64,000 bases of DNA from JAWWPG01 sp038254365 (GTDB lineage: Bacteria > Actinomycetota > Actinomycetes > Propionibacteriales > Nocardioidaceae): the NCBI GenBank assembly GCA_038254365.1, contig JBBSGI010000007.1, positions 25,690 through 89,689 on the forward strand, given 5' to 3'. Shown here piece by piece: positions 17,296-25,358 of this stretch. Within the stretch, counting starts at the first letter, position 1. Every line of letters begins with the position of its first letter. The notes below the pieces were generated by a model. That model ran no database searches. It was not told the origin of the DNA and saw nothing but the letters and a program-made list of their open reading frames with translations. Both the position numbers and the translations under genes were made by a program.

Positions 17296-18396
17296 GTGGA
17301 CTATCGGGTCTCGTCCGTTGACCGGGCAGCGTTCAAGCGTTGCCGGCGGCAGTGGGACCTGAGCTCGTCGAACCGGCGGAACCTGCAGCCCATCGACAAC
17401 CCGCCGGTGGCCGGACTGAATGCCGCCGTGCGCGACGCGCTCGCCACGTACTACTACCCGGGGATGTGGGACTGGTCCAACCACATCGTGCTGCCGCTGG
17501 TCCGTAAGGCGTTCATGCGGGTGATGGCCGCCGTACCTGCCTCCCCGCAGCGGACTGCCGAGGTCGACCTCGGAACCGAGCTGCTGGAGCGGTACTTCGC
17601 CTGGGCGCCGAGCCTGGACGACTTCTGCCCGCTGTTCATCGAGACCGACGTCGACTCCTTGGTCCCCGACGTACGGGAGGAGAACCAGGCTCTGGTGGCC
17701 GGCAGCGGCGGCCGCGTGCTCTACACCGACCGCATCCCGCTCCTGGCGATCGATGACGCCGACGAGTGCTGGGTCGTCCGTCACCACGTGCTGCCGACCT
17801 GGCATGACCTGAGCTCGCTCCTGCTCGACGAGGCCGCGGTAACAGCCTGTTGGGCGTGGGAGCAGACCTACCTCGGCATGGACATCGCCGGCACCCTGCA
17901 CAACGAGATCCTGTGTCCGTCGGTCGATGAGGCAGGGACGGCACCCGCCCGGACGCGGACCGGCCGACCCGGGCGAGGGGGCCATTCGCAGAACGAGCCC
18001 AGCGGGGGCGGTCGCCTCACGCCCAACCTGCAGCGGCGCGACCGAGTCGAGAGCCGCAGCGCACCGGCCGACCGGGTACGGCAGGAGAGCGCCGGGGGAA
18101 TCCGGCGGACCCGGATCCGACGGTCCCGGGAAGAGGTCGAGACCAGCGCGCGGCAGCTGGGTACCGAGGTGCTGAGCATGCTCGACCCGAACCTGTCGCT
18201 ATACCCCACGCCGGCTGCCATGCACTGTCCGCAGTGCTCGTTCGTCGACCCCTGCCTGACCATGATGGAGGACGGCGATCCGGAGCTCGACCTCGCGACA
18301 CGCTTTCGCGAGTGTCCACCGGAGAACTTTCAAGAGCCACGGCTCGGTACCGGCGGCAGGGGAGGGCGCTACGTGCCGATCCCGCCGACCTCGTAA
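17296..18396 (+). CDS. RecB/Cas4-like PD-(D/E)XK protein with an iron-staple cysteine pattern and altered active site
   Basis: This 366-residue protein begins with DRAAFKRCRRQWDL, the opening of RecB/Cas4-type nuclease domains, which places one cysteine at residue 16. Three more form CPQC-x5-C at residues 311, 314 and 320. One N-terminal plus three C-terminal cysteines is the 4Fe-4S staple of AddB and Cas4. The central strand has the expected aspartate (YTDRIPLLAI, D145), but where active members have Asp-x-Lys this protein shows Arg162-His-His164. A Gly/Arg-rich segment (about residues 215-275) interrupts the domain. It may be a structural or DNA-binding relative without nuclease activity. 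The family call is an inference from motifs. Confidence 0.5.
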   Translation: MDYRVSSVDRAAFKRCRRQWDLSSSNRRNLQPIDNPPVAGLNAAVRDALATYYYPGMWDWSNHIVLPLVRKAFMRVMAAVPASPQRTAEVDLGTELLERYFAWAPSLDDFCPLFIETDVDSLVPDVREENQALVAGSGGRVLYTDRIPLLAIDDADECWVVRHHVLPTWHDLSSLLLDEAAVTACWAWEQTYLGMDIAGTLHNEILCPSVDEAGTAPARTRTGRPGRGGHSQNEPSGGGRLTPNLQRRDRVESRSAPADRVRQESAGGIRRTRIRRSREEVETSARQLGTEVLSMLDPNLSLYPTPAAMHCPQCSFVDPCLTMMEDGDPELDLATRFRECPPENFQEPRLGTGGRGGRYVPIPPTS

Positions 18397-18431
18397 GGCG
18401 GGGAACCAGTCCGGTTCGCTCGATCAGCGAG

Positions 18432-18916
18432 ATGGCCCGCGCCGAGAGCCCCCACCGGCCTCGGCTCGCGGCTGCGCTAGCCCGCTGTCGCGCTGGCCGT
18501 CGTCGCTGGACCCACGCCCGTCCCTGTCACGCCGTCCCACCTCAACGAAGCCCTCTACATCGGTCTGTTGTTCATCCTGGTGACCGTCGTGTGCGTCCTC
18601 TGCGCCTGGTGGCTGCTGATCGCGGACTCAGCGGTCGTCTGGGGTGTGCTGGGCGTGACCTGCTTCCTCGCCGCACTCACGTACGTCGAGAGCCGGACAA
18701 TCGGGCTGGCGCTGATGGGCGATGACGTCGGCAACTGGTTCGAGACCCTGGGCGCGATCGCTGTGGTCGCCGGCGGTGCTTCTGACTGCCGTGGCCATCC
18801 GGCGGGCCATCGTCGCTCAGTCCCACCAAAAGGAGCAGGCCGGCCCCATGAGGAGCTCGGCCAGCGCATCGACGGTCTCCAGCCCTTGCTCGACCGAGTC
18901 GGGGCAGTACCAATAA
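18432..18916 (+). pseudogene. Small membrane protein with two apparent frameshifts
   Basis: From ATG 18432 a basic leader runs to about 18475, but its hydrophobic continuation (LAVVAGPTPVPVTP) lies in another frame. That frame then reads ALYIGLLFILVTVVCVL, WLLIADSAVVWGVLG and ETLGAIAVVAGG before shifting again at about 18775 into LLTAVAIRRAIVAQSHQKEQA. The three pieces make a sensible membrane protein with a signal-like leader and about three hydrophobic segments. Its 3' end runs into the convergent DUF4253 gene. No family was recognised. Confidence 0.4.
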
Positions 18917-19656
18917 GCCTCGACCGCAAAGTCCAACGCGTCCACGGCCGATGTTGGCGGGTGCCCGATCCGCAGGGTCATCACGTCATCGGAGAGCCCA
19001 ACCAGCTCGACCCCGTGATGACCCGCCCATCGTCTCAGCATGGTCGCGTGCTCGTCACCGTGCCGGTCATAGTTGCCCGCCCCGTCCCAGGCCAGCAGGC
19101 CCGGGACCTGCCATCCTGCGGCGGCTGGGACGAGGGTCAGTTCGGTCAGCTGCTCAGCGAGCATGGCCAGCATGTCGTCGGCGTCGAACCCGTCCCGATC
19201 GATATCCGAGTACGCGCCTCGTTTGATTGCGAACCCATCCGGTTCGGCTTGCGCCTCGCGCGCTCGCTCGGCGAGCCACCCGGCGCCGTCACCGGCAGTC
19301 GGCGACCGGCCGCGCTCTGCGCGGTCGAGCGGGGTGCCACGCCACGTGGCGCTCGAGGTCAGCACCGGCCACCAGCCCAACCGGTTATGGACCGCGAGCA
19401 CGGCATTCCACAGGTCGACCGCCTGGTAACCAGACTCGACAGCAACGATGCCAATGGTGAACCCCGGATAGAACTCAACCCATCTCGGCTCGACCGGCAA
19501 CGTCACGCCCGCCGCCCGCAGCATTTCGACTGGGTCCGCCGCGGGATCGGGACCCAGGGACACATACCTGGGATCGGGCGGAAACGGGGGCACCCGAGGC
19601 GCGAGCGCTTGCCTGTCAGCGAGCTGCTGCTTGCGTCGGAAGATCACGGAAAGCAT
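18817..19656 (-). CDS. DUF4253-domain protein
   Basis: The 279-residue protein ends in a DUF4253-like domain from about residue 150. Recognisable pieces are GNYDRHGDEHATMLRRWAGH, VELVGLSDDVMTLRI and EAYWYCPDSVEQGLETVDAL. Related domains occur in contact-dependent toxin immunity proteins and in many stand-alone actinobacterial proteins. Nothing nearby resembles a polymorphic toxin, so no immunity role can be claimed. ATG 19656 has GGGGAG close upstream. Confidence 0.75.
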   Translation of the reverse strand: MLSVIFRRKQQLADRQALAPRVPPFPPDPRYVSLGPDPAADPVEMLRAAGVTLPVEPRWVEFYPGFTIGIVAVESGYQAVDLWNAVLAVHNRLGWWPVLTSSATWRGTPLDRAERGRSPTAGDGAGWLAERAREAQAEPDGFAIKRGAYSDIDRDGFDADDMLAMLAEQLTELTLVPAAAGWQVPGLLAWDGAGNYDRHGDEHATMLRRWAGHHGVELVGLSDDVMTLRIGHPPTSAVDALDFAVEAYWYCPDSVEQGLETVDALAELLMGPACSFWWD

Positions 19657-19713
19657 TCTCCCCTATCGGCGTTCGGCCGCGCGTCCTCGTCGGACCTTCA
19701 GCGGCTGCATCCG

Positions 19714-19899
19714 TCACCGAAGTGCGCGTGGGGCCTCGTGCACTTCGAGAAAGATGCCCGCTCGCCCGTGGTAGAGCGACGGCTCATCCCAGTCAGCGCC
19801 CTGCCGGTGGAGCATCCAGTCGACCGCCGCCCGTCCGAGACGTTCAGCGCCCTCGGCTCGGACCAGGCAATCGAAAGGCTCCGTGGCGCTCACCGTAGC
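19714..19899 (-). pseudogene. Short LanC-like remnant
   Basis: About 60 codons ending at TGA 19714 read ERLGRAAVDWMLHRQ and SLYHGRAGIFLEVHEAPRAL, resembling the first helices of LanC-like cyclase domains. The zinc ligands and the other six-sevenths of a LanC domain are absent, and no start codon fits. The rest of the interval 19657-20030 shows nothing recognisable. Confidence 0.3.
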
Positions 19900-20030
19900 C
19901 CGACGGCTGAGTCGCGGAGACGATCCAGGACGCGTTGGGGCGAAGATGACGGCCCGTGAGGATGACGGGGACGGCGCGTAGTGGACAGCCTGCGTATCAA
20001 GTTCAGCCGTATTCCGCTGGCTGAGTGGCG

Positions 20031-20789
20031 TCAGGAGATGGCCCGACTCCAAACCTGCTGGTGTTTGGCGATGAACGCCATGGCGTCGCCCCAATGTTCT
20101 CCGTGCCCCTCCGCGTACAGCGATCCCCAGGGTTCGCGGCCCATCTCGTGGAAGCGACGCAGGAACTCGTGCATCGCGCCTGCGCGCGTTGTCATTGTGG
20201 GCGGAAGCGCTGTACGCAGAGCGCTGTCGGCGTCGTACCCGTCGAGCAATGCGACCAGGCGGCGCACGGCATCCTTCACGTCCTCGCCTGCGAAAAGCTG
20301 CCCGAAGGAGATTGCCGCGTACGCCAGATCCCAAAGGCGGGTGCTCGGCCCAGACCCGTCCCAGTCGATGAAGACAAGACGATCTCCGTCGATGATGAGG
20401 TTCCACGTCGCAAGGTCGTTGTGGCACAGGAGGTCAGGGTCGTCGGCCGGAAGGAGCACATCCCAGTCGTCTGGAATCGGCAGCCCGACGCTGGCGTCGT
20501 GGATCCTTCGGATGAGGGCACCAATTCGGCGGAGGAGCGGAACATCGAGAGGTCCGCGGTCGATGGCAAGCTCGCCCGGAACGTACTCGAGGACAAGCCG
20601 GCCCTCATCATCCTGGCCCTGCGGCTCGGGAAGGTCGATGCCCCGCTTTCGCAGAGCGAGCATGTACTCGACCGCCAACGGTGTCGTGTCCTGCCAGGGC
20701 TTACGCACAGTGTCCGCGATGCGCACGACGCTTGCTGATGCGTTCCCTCCGCTCAGCCTCTGCTCCGCGCCGCCATTGGTGCCCTCCAC
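20031..20789 (-). CDS. Aminoglycoside phosphotransferase-fold kinase
   Basis: The 252-residue protein has the protein-kinase-like APH fold. The catalytic loop is LLCHNDLATWNLI and the metal site is LVFIDWDGSG. The usual N-terminal lysine lobe is short. The fold covers antibiotic, choline and macrolide kinases and cannot by itself show resistance. GTG 20789 is preceded at 6 nt by TACCGT, consistent with a leaderless mRNA. Confidence 0.8.
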   Translation of the reverse strand: MEGTNGGAEQRLSGGNASASVVRIADTVRKPWQDTTPLAVEYMLALRKRGIDLPEPQGQDDEGRLVLEYVPGELAIDRGPLDVPLLRRIGALIRRIHDASVGLPIPDDWDVLLPADDPDLLCHNDLATWNLIIDGDRLVFIDWDGSGPSTRLWDLAYAAISFGQLFAGEDVKDAVRRLVALLDGYDADSALRTALPPTMTTRAGAMHEFLRRFHEMGREPWGSLYAEGHGEHWGDAMAFIAKHQQVWSRAIS

Positions 20790-20795
20790 CGGATC

Positions 20796-20801
20796 ACGGT
20801 A
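20796..20801 (-). promoter_or_regulatory. Probable -10 element for the leaderless phosphotransferase gene
   Basis: On the minus strand the hexamer reads TACCGT, exactly 6 nt before GTG 20789. Confidence 0.5.
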
Positions 20802-20863
20802 CCGAGTCGGCTCGCGTGCACTCGAGGTCCAGCGTCGGGCCGTTGAGGATGATCCTGCTGGCG

Positions 20864-21064
20864 TCAGGATTTGATGGACCGGCCGGTATATCGAGTCCAG
20901 GCAAACGGCTCGGGAACATCTGTGGCGTGCTGGTCGAGGGTGATGCTCATACCGTCGTCGTCATCGACGACGCTGGTGGGAAGTGCGACGACCTTGACCG
21001 GCGGCTGGGCGTAGAGCAGCAGGAGCATTGATCTGATGCGATACGCAGGACTGCTAGTTGACAT
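20864..21064 (-). CDS. Possible small hypothetical protein
   Basis: This 66-codon frame encodes a product with an ordinary amino-acid mix (for example GMSITLDQHATDVPEPFAW), unlike the Arg/Pro-rich translations seen in non-coding frames here. No family was recognised and no Shine-Dalgarno site precedes ATG 21064. It lies in a 280-nt interval between the phosphotransferase gene and a broken VOC gene, an area rich in remnants, so it may be a gene fragment. Confidence 0.25.
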   Translation of the reverse strand: MSTSSPAYRIRSMLLLLYAQPPVKVVALPTSVVDDDDGMSITLDQHATDVPEPFAWTRYTGRSIKS

Positions 21065-21072
21065 AATGTTGC

Positions 21073-21348
21073 TTATCGGCGATCGCTCTGGGGCGCGTCC
21101 TGATTTCGCCGTGCGCCGGCTCCCCAGTCGAAAGGGATCAGCCGAGAATGACAGGGTCGAGGCACCGTGCCAGCGAAGGTGCCGACATGGTCACTCGTCG
21201 GGATGGTCCCGCCCGGGCCGCTCATGCTCGCGCCGCGCTCGTTCTGGCTGGTCACCGTCCCGCCGGTGATCTCGGCATAGAAGGCGGCGAGTTCCCCGGC
21301 GTCCGGGCAGTCAACGCCGACGCCGCTAAGTTTGATGTCGTCTGACAT
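21073..21348 (-). pseudogene. Truncated VOC (glyoxalase-fold) protein
   Basis: From ATG 21348 the frame reads LSGVGVDCPDAGELAAFYAE and GASMSGPGGT, the first half of a VOC metal-binding module of about 120 residues. After residue 55 the resemblance ends and the frame closes at 91 residues without the second half. It begins 23 nt after the stop of the ArsR-SRPBCC gene and probably shared its transcript. Confidence 0.5.
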
Positions 21349-21370
21349 AGTGCGCGACCCTTCGTCGGCG

Positions 21371-22219
21371 CTAGCCGACGCTCGTAGCGAGCGCTTGATA
21401 GGTGGGCAGGAGCTCGGCCCACCGTTCCTGCATGTCGCCACGCTCGCGACCGGCGATGTGGGCGGCGAGATCTTCGACGTGGACTTGGACTCCGGCGCCG
21501 TAGGCTGCGAGCTGGTCCAGGGGCATGCCTCGTTCCTCGATGACCAGGATGGTTTGGTCGCCGTCGGCGGTCAGCGTGGCCTCGATGGCGTGCTCGTTCG
21601 GGTCGTCCGCGTCCTTGGTCCGCACCAGCCAGCGGTGCGGGGGTTCGCAGGCTTCTATCCGCCCGGTGCCTTCCCATCCGCTGGTGAAGAAGTGTGCGCG
21701 GAACTGCCCGCCGACTCGCAGGTCACCATCGACCTCGCCGATCCAGCGGGCGAGACGTCGGGGGTCCGTGAGTGCCGACCAGAGGTCGTCGACGTCGGTG
21801 TCGTAGCGGTCCTGCATGCGCACGGCGCCATTGCCTTCGGCTGATCGCAGGCTGCCCAGGATGCGGCCGCTGCCGCCCTGCGCGTCGCTGGTCATCTGCT
21901 GCTCCTTCGTTCGCGCTTTCCTCGGGCCACCTCCGTGTGCAAGGGCGTCCAGCCGCTGCTCCCACAAGGCCCGGTACGGGTCCAGCCATTCATCGACCTC
22001 GGCGAGTGGCTCGGGACGAAGACGGTAAACCCGCCGCTGCGCCTCCTGGCGAACCTCAACCAGCCCGACCTCGCGCAAGACCCGCAGGTGTCGGGATACC
22101 CCTGGGCGAGCAATCGGCAGCAGCGACGCCAGCTCACCGGCGGTCGCCGGACCACCAACCAAGGTCTCCAGCAGCGTTCGCCGGCTCTCGTCCGCCAGCG
22201 CCCGCAGAACGGTTTCCAC
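21371..22219 (-). CDS. ArsR-family HTH fused to an SRPBCC (AHSA1-like) domain
   Basis: Residues 1-90 form an ArsR-type winged helix (LADESRRTLLETLVGGP, then RPGVSRHLRVLREVGLVEV). After a linker, residues 135-270 form an AHSA1/START-like hydrophobic-ligand domain (LWSALTDPRRLARWIG, VGGQFRAHFF, WVGTG-type turn, ILVIEERGM). The two parts are usually encoded as adjacent genes; here they are one chain, so ligand binding may control DNA binding directly. GTG 22219 is chosen because TACGGT lies 6 nt upstream. A perfect 12-bp palindrome sits in its promoter and suggests autoregulation. Confidence 0.85.
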   Translation of the reverse strand: METVLRALADESRRTLLETLVGGPATAGELASLLPIARPGVSRHLRVLREVGLVEVRQEAQRRVYRLRPEPLAEVDEWLDPYRALWEQRLDALAHGGGPRKARTKEQQMTSDAQGGSGRILGSLRSAEGNGAVRMQDRYDTDVDDLWSALTDPRRLARWIGEVDGDLRVGGQFRAHFFTSGWEGTGRIEACEPPHRWLVRTKDADDPNEHAIEATLTADGDQTILVIEERGMPLDQLAAYGAGVQVHVEDLAAHIAGRERGDMQERWAELLPTYQALATSVG

Positions 22220-22225
22220 GGCATG

Positions 22226-22255
22226 ACCGTACCATTATGGTTACGTAACCGTCAA
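22226..22255 (-). promoter_or_regulatory. ArsR-SRPBCC promoter with a palindromic operator
   Basis: On the minus strand TTGACG (22250-22255) and TACGGT (22226-22231) are separated by 18 nt, and TACGGT is 6 nt before GTG 22219. The palindrome GGTTACGTAACC (22239-22250) fills the spacer next to the -35 element, where a bound repressor would block RNA polymerase. Confidence 0.6.
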
Positions 22256-22313
22256 GGTACGTAGAGTAGTGCTTCGTCGCACCCGGCACAGGTCCTCGAC
22301 GGTGTGCGCACGG

Positions 22314-23129
22314 TCAGTCGATCAGTGTCATCAGGTGCGTCACGTGAGCCTCGGTCGTGCCGGGTGGATTGCGCCGAAAGCCGCCGTTGCCCGGCAGCAG
22401 CATGGCCAGCCAGAAGGCTGCCCAGAGCGGACGGTAGGCGCGCATCCGGCCTCGCTCCTCCTCCGATAGTCCGACGGCATCGACGAGCGCCTCTGGTTCG
22501 AAGATTCCGGCGAGTCGACCTGCGATGTGTTCGACGTGGTCGGCAAGCTCGTACGCGGGGTCGGTAAGGCCGCCGTCCTCAAAGTCGACCAGACGACAGG
22601 TTTCGCCATCCCACAGGATGTTCGCTGGGTTGAGGTCGGAGATCCCGAGGGGCGTCAGTTGCGGCTCCGGAAGGCTGTCGGGGCGAGCCAGCCACGCCAG
22701 GGCAGCGTCGACGCCAGCCGCCACCAACTCTGGGTCGCGGCACTGCGAGAGGTCATAGGAAGCATTGAGCCACTCGGTCAATGTCTGGCGTTGGGTCGTG
22801 GGGCCGTAGCGGCGTTCACCGATGTCCGAAGCCAGGATGGGCGCAAGGGGAACGTCGAAGAGCTTGCGTAGTGCGCGACCTAGCGAGGCTGTCTGCTCGC
22901 GGGTCAGGGGCCCCTGGCCCAGAGGCTCTCCGGGGAGCCTTTCCATGACTACCACCGGGCCTCCGTCGCACGTTTCGCGCCGCAGGGGCCGGGGGGCGAC
23001 ACCCGGCGCGTGGTTGGCGAGGAGAGTCAGACACCCCCACTCCCGGTCGGCCTCCCCGTCGTCCCAGCTCACATGCCGCTTCCGGACCTCGGTAGCGGTG
23101 AACGCCAGGGCGTGGGTCTGGGTCTGCAT
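22314..23129 (-). CDS. Aminoglycoside phosphotransferase-fold kinase
   Basis: The 271-residue protein shows a full APH-type kinase plan: a basic N-terminal lobe (TATEVRKRHV), VVVMERLPGEPL, the catalytic loop GISDLNPANILWD and the metal motif LVDFEDGGLTDPAYELAD. The Asp-Asn pair of the catalytic loop is intact although the preceding histidine is replaced by serine. ATG 23129 is preferred over GTG 23138 because the latter overlaps a likely -10 element (TAGAGT, 23137-23142). The substrate is unknown. Confidence 0.8.
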   Translation of the reverse strand: MQTQTHALAFTATEVRKRHVSWDDGEADREWGCLTLLANHAPGVAPRPLRRETCDGGPVVVMERLPGEPLGQGPLTREQTASLGRALRKLFDVPLAPILASDIGERRYGPTTQRQTLTEWLNASYDLSQCRDPELVAAGVDAALAWLARPDSLPEPQLTPLGISDLNPANILWDGETCRLVDFEDGGLTDPAYELADHVEHIAGRLAGIFEPEALVDAVGLSEEERGRMRAYRPLWAAFWLAMLLPGNGGFRRNPPGTTEAHVTHLMTLID

Positions 23130-23136
23130 GACCGTC

Positions 23137-23142
23137 ACTCTA
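23137..23142 (-). promoter_or_regulatory. Probable -10 element for the second phosphotransferase gene
   Basis: On the minus strand the hexamer reads TAGAGT, 7 nt before ATG 23129. It overlaps the alternative GTG at 23138, which would therefore not be transcribed. Confidence 0.45.
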
Positions 23143-23170
23143 GGAAACCTTAAGGGGGACCCGCTGAGCG

Positions 23171-23908
23171 CTAGGGCTTACGCCAGACGGAGACCTGGTT
23201 CTCGCTGTCGGAGGTGAAGGGGCTGCCGTCCCAGTCGGCAAGTCGCTCTTCCAGCTCCAGGCCGGCAAGCTGCGCCATAAGGTCACACTCGGCTGGCCAG
23301 ATGTAGCGGAAGCTGCCAGAGCCATGGCGCGTTCTCCCGTCGGCTTCGCGCCAGTAATGGTGGGACGTGCACTGCTGCGTGGTGAGGTCGTAGGTGTCGA
23401 ACACCAGGTGCCCTTCACCCACACTCATCGGAACCGCAGTCTGACCGGGCGGCAGGCGCCGCAACGGTGGCACCCAGAGCTCGATGACGAACCGTCCGCC
23501 GCGGCTCAGGTGTCGAGCGGCGTTGCGGAAGCACTCAACCTGCTCCGCCTGAGTGCGAAGGTTGGAGATGCTGTTCCACACGAGAAAGACGAGCGAGTAC
23601 TCGCCCGGAACAATCGTCGTGGCCATGTCACCGACCACCACAGGCAGCATCGCCTCATCGACCTTGTGCCGCAGCTGGGCCACCATGGGCGCCGACAGCT
23701 CGATCCCGGTCACGCGGACGCCACGGGCGGCCAGCGGGATGCCCACCCGTCCGGTCCCGATGGCGAACTCCAGCACTGCACCGGATCCGGCCAGGCGGGC
23801 CAGGAAATCAACCATCGGATCGAGCACCGCAGGCGCGAACTTTTCAGCGGAAGCAGCGTCGTAGCGCTTCGCCGTTTCCTCGTCCCACAATTCGCTGCTT
23901 GTCATCAC
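23171..23908 (-). CDS. Class I SAM-dependent methyltransferase
   Basis: The 245-residue protein has the Rossmann methyltransferase core: motif I VLEFAIGTGRVGIPLA at about residue 45, the acidic end of strand 2 in VTGIELSAPM, and motif IV LVFLVWNSISNL. The C-terminal part (SFRYIWPAECDLMAQLAGL) is typical of small-molecule methyltransferases in actinobacteria. The acceptor is unknown. GTG 23908 and ATG 23905 are adjacent and both possible as start. Confidence 0.83.
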   Translation of the reverse strand: MMTSSELWDEETAKRYDAASAEKFAPAVLDPMVDFLARLAGSGAVLEFAIGTGRVGIPLAARGVRVTGIELSAPMVAQLRHKVDEAMLPVVVGDMATTIVPGEYSLVFLVWNSISNLRTQAEQVECFRNAARHLSRGGRFVIELWVPPLRRLPPGQTAVPMSVGEGHLVFDTYDLTTQQCTSHHYWREADGRTRHGSGSFRYIWPAECDLMAQLAGLELEERLADWDGSPFTSDSENQVSVWRKP

Positions 23909-23965
23909 CTCGGAGCATGCCGGGCAGCTCCTGGCGCTGTCGACCCGTTTTCCGTGGGCGGCGCC

Positions 23966-24706
23966 CTACTCGCCCGCGAGCACGGCAAGGTCCCGCTCCG
24001 CGTAGCGCAGGTGTGCCCACTCCTCGTTGAGCACGGCACTCAGGCAGCGGCGCACGGGATAGCGCCCCGCTGCCGGGTAGCCCGGGTGAGACACCGGCAC
24101 GGTCGTGCCCGCCAGCACGTCGTCGGTAAGGTCGGCGAGCACCTCCCGCACTGCGGCCATCCGGTCGGCCCGCAGCGTCAGAACGGCGTCGAGAGTCGGT
24201 CGTACGTCCGGGTCGTTGGGGACGCCTGGCACGTCACCCATCTCGGTGTGCGGCAGGTCGAGGGCGTCGTACGGTGACGGATCACCGAGCATCGCCCGCC
24301 TCACCCAGGCATCCGTCGCGAACACGAGATGGCGCAGCGTCTCGATGAAGGACCACTCCTCGTCGACGCGCTCATGCAGCTGCTCCGGCGGGAGCCGGCC
24401 GGCCCGCTCGACCGTGCGCACCCACGACTTCTCGATAACGTCCCAGGCATCGCGAAACCCGGCAGCGTCGGTCGGTCGGAGCTTGGCCCGCTCGGGATAG
24501 CGACGATCGAGCTCGGCCTCGACCAAGGGAACGACCTCGACGCCGTTGATCCGTACGTTGTCGATCTCGCCGTCGATGTCGACGTCGACCAACAGGACGC
24601 CCCGAATCACGGCGCCGGTCAGGTCGACATTGTGGAAACGGGCGCCGGTCAAATCGACTTCCTCGAAGCGGGTCCCCTGCATGTCTTCTCGGATGAACTC
24701 AGGCAT
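23966..24706 (-). CDS. DinB-fold protein with an N-terminal pentapeptide-repeat segment
   Basis: The 246-residue protein begins with about six pentapeptide-like repeats (TRFEEVDLTGARFHNVDLTG, then AVIRGVLLVDVDID) and continues with a four-helix DinB domain. The helix segments are WDVIEKSWVRTVERAG, DEEWSFIETLRHLVFATD and LNEEWAHLRYAERDL, which carry the usual His/Glu metal ligands. Related DinB proteins are metal-dependent thiol transferases for mycothiol or bacillithiol; the substrate here is unknown. ATG 24706 is used because the pentapeptide segment follows it at once. Confidence 0.8.
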   Translation of the reverse strand: MPEFIREDMQGTRFEEVDLTGARFHNVDLTGAVIRGVLLVDVDIDGEIDNVRINGVEVVPLVEAELDRRYPERAKLRPTDAAGFRDAWDVIEKSWVRTVERAGRLPPEQLHERVDEEWSFIETLRHLVFATDAWVRRAMLGDPSPYDALDLPHTEMGDVPGVPNDPDVRPTLDAVLTLRADRMAAVREVLADLTDDVLAGTTVPVSHPGYPAAGRYPVRRCLSAVLNEEWAHLRYAERDLAVLAGE

Positions 24707-24743
24707 CGGTTCATCTTGCCAGCGAGTACCGACTGTGCGTGGG

Positions 24744-24749
24744 TACCTT
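24744..24749 (+). promoter_or_regulatory. Probable -10 element for the leaderless PPOX gene
   Basis: TACCTT lies exactly 6 nt before ATG 24756, with no Shine-Dalgarno sequence. Confidence 0.5.
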
Positions 24750-24755
24750 GTCGTT

Positions 24756-25223
24756 ATGACGCCCACCATCGCCGCTGCCGTCCGGGTGGACCGGCGCGCG
24801 CTCACGGAGTTCTTGCGGAACCGCCACCGCTGTCTGCTGATCACCCGTCGCTCGGACCTTTCCCTGCAGTCCTCCCCCGTCTCCAGCGGCATGGATCCCG
24901 AGGGGCGGCTGCTCATCTCCTCGTATCCGGAGCGAGCCAAGGTCGCCAACCTGCGTCGGGACCCGCGGGCCAGCGCCTGCGTCGTCTCGGACGACTGGAA
25001 CGGTCCCTACGTCCACCTGGACGGTTCAGCTGAGATCCTGGATCTGCCGGTAGCGCTGGAGGACTTCGTCACCTACTACCGCTCGATCTCCGGAGAGCAT
25101 CCCAACTGGGCCGAGTACCGGGAAGCGATGGTTCGTCAGGCCAAGTGCCTGATCCGGCTCACCGTCGAGCGGTGGGGGCCGATCGCCACGGGCGGCTTCC
25201 CCCGGCGTCTGCATCAGACGTGA
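24756..25223 (+). CDS. PPOX-class, probably F420-dependent, oxidoreductase
   Basis: The 155-residue protein has the split-barrel flavin/deazaflavin fold. Markers are LQSSPVSSGMDPEGRLLIS, SSYPERAKVANLRRDPRAS and YVHLDGSAEI, with an N-terminal LTEFLRNRHRCLLITRR as in Rv1155-like F420-binding enzymes. The basic SxxxRAKxxNL segment fits cofactor phosphate binding. It is expected to reduce an unknown substrate with F420H2 and is divergently arranged with the DinB gene. Confidence 0.8.
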   Translation: MTPTIAAAVRVDRRALTEFLRNRHRCLLITRRSDLSLQSSPVSSGMDPEGRLLISSYPERAKVANLRRDPRASACVVSDDWNGPYVHLDGSAEILDLPVALEDFVTYYRSISGEHPNWAEYREAMVRQAKCLIRLTVERWGPIATGGFPRRLHQT

Positions 25224-25358
25224 GCGATGAAGGGTCGAGACGGCGGCTGTGACGCAGCACTTCCACCCACTGATCCAGCTTGACGGCGGTCGGGCACCTG
25301 GTGGCTCGTCATGATCTACAGTTGCAGCGTCCGAACCGCTACCAGCGAGGGACCAACC

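Noticed and set aside
20022..23129. Two APH-fold kinases as an antibiotic-resistance island.
   Set aside because: They are not flanked by mobile-element genes, and the fold includes many housekeeping small-molecule kinases; resistance cannot be claimed from sequence.
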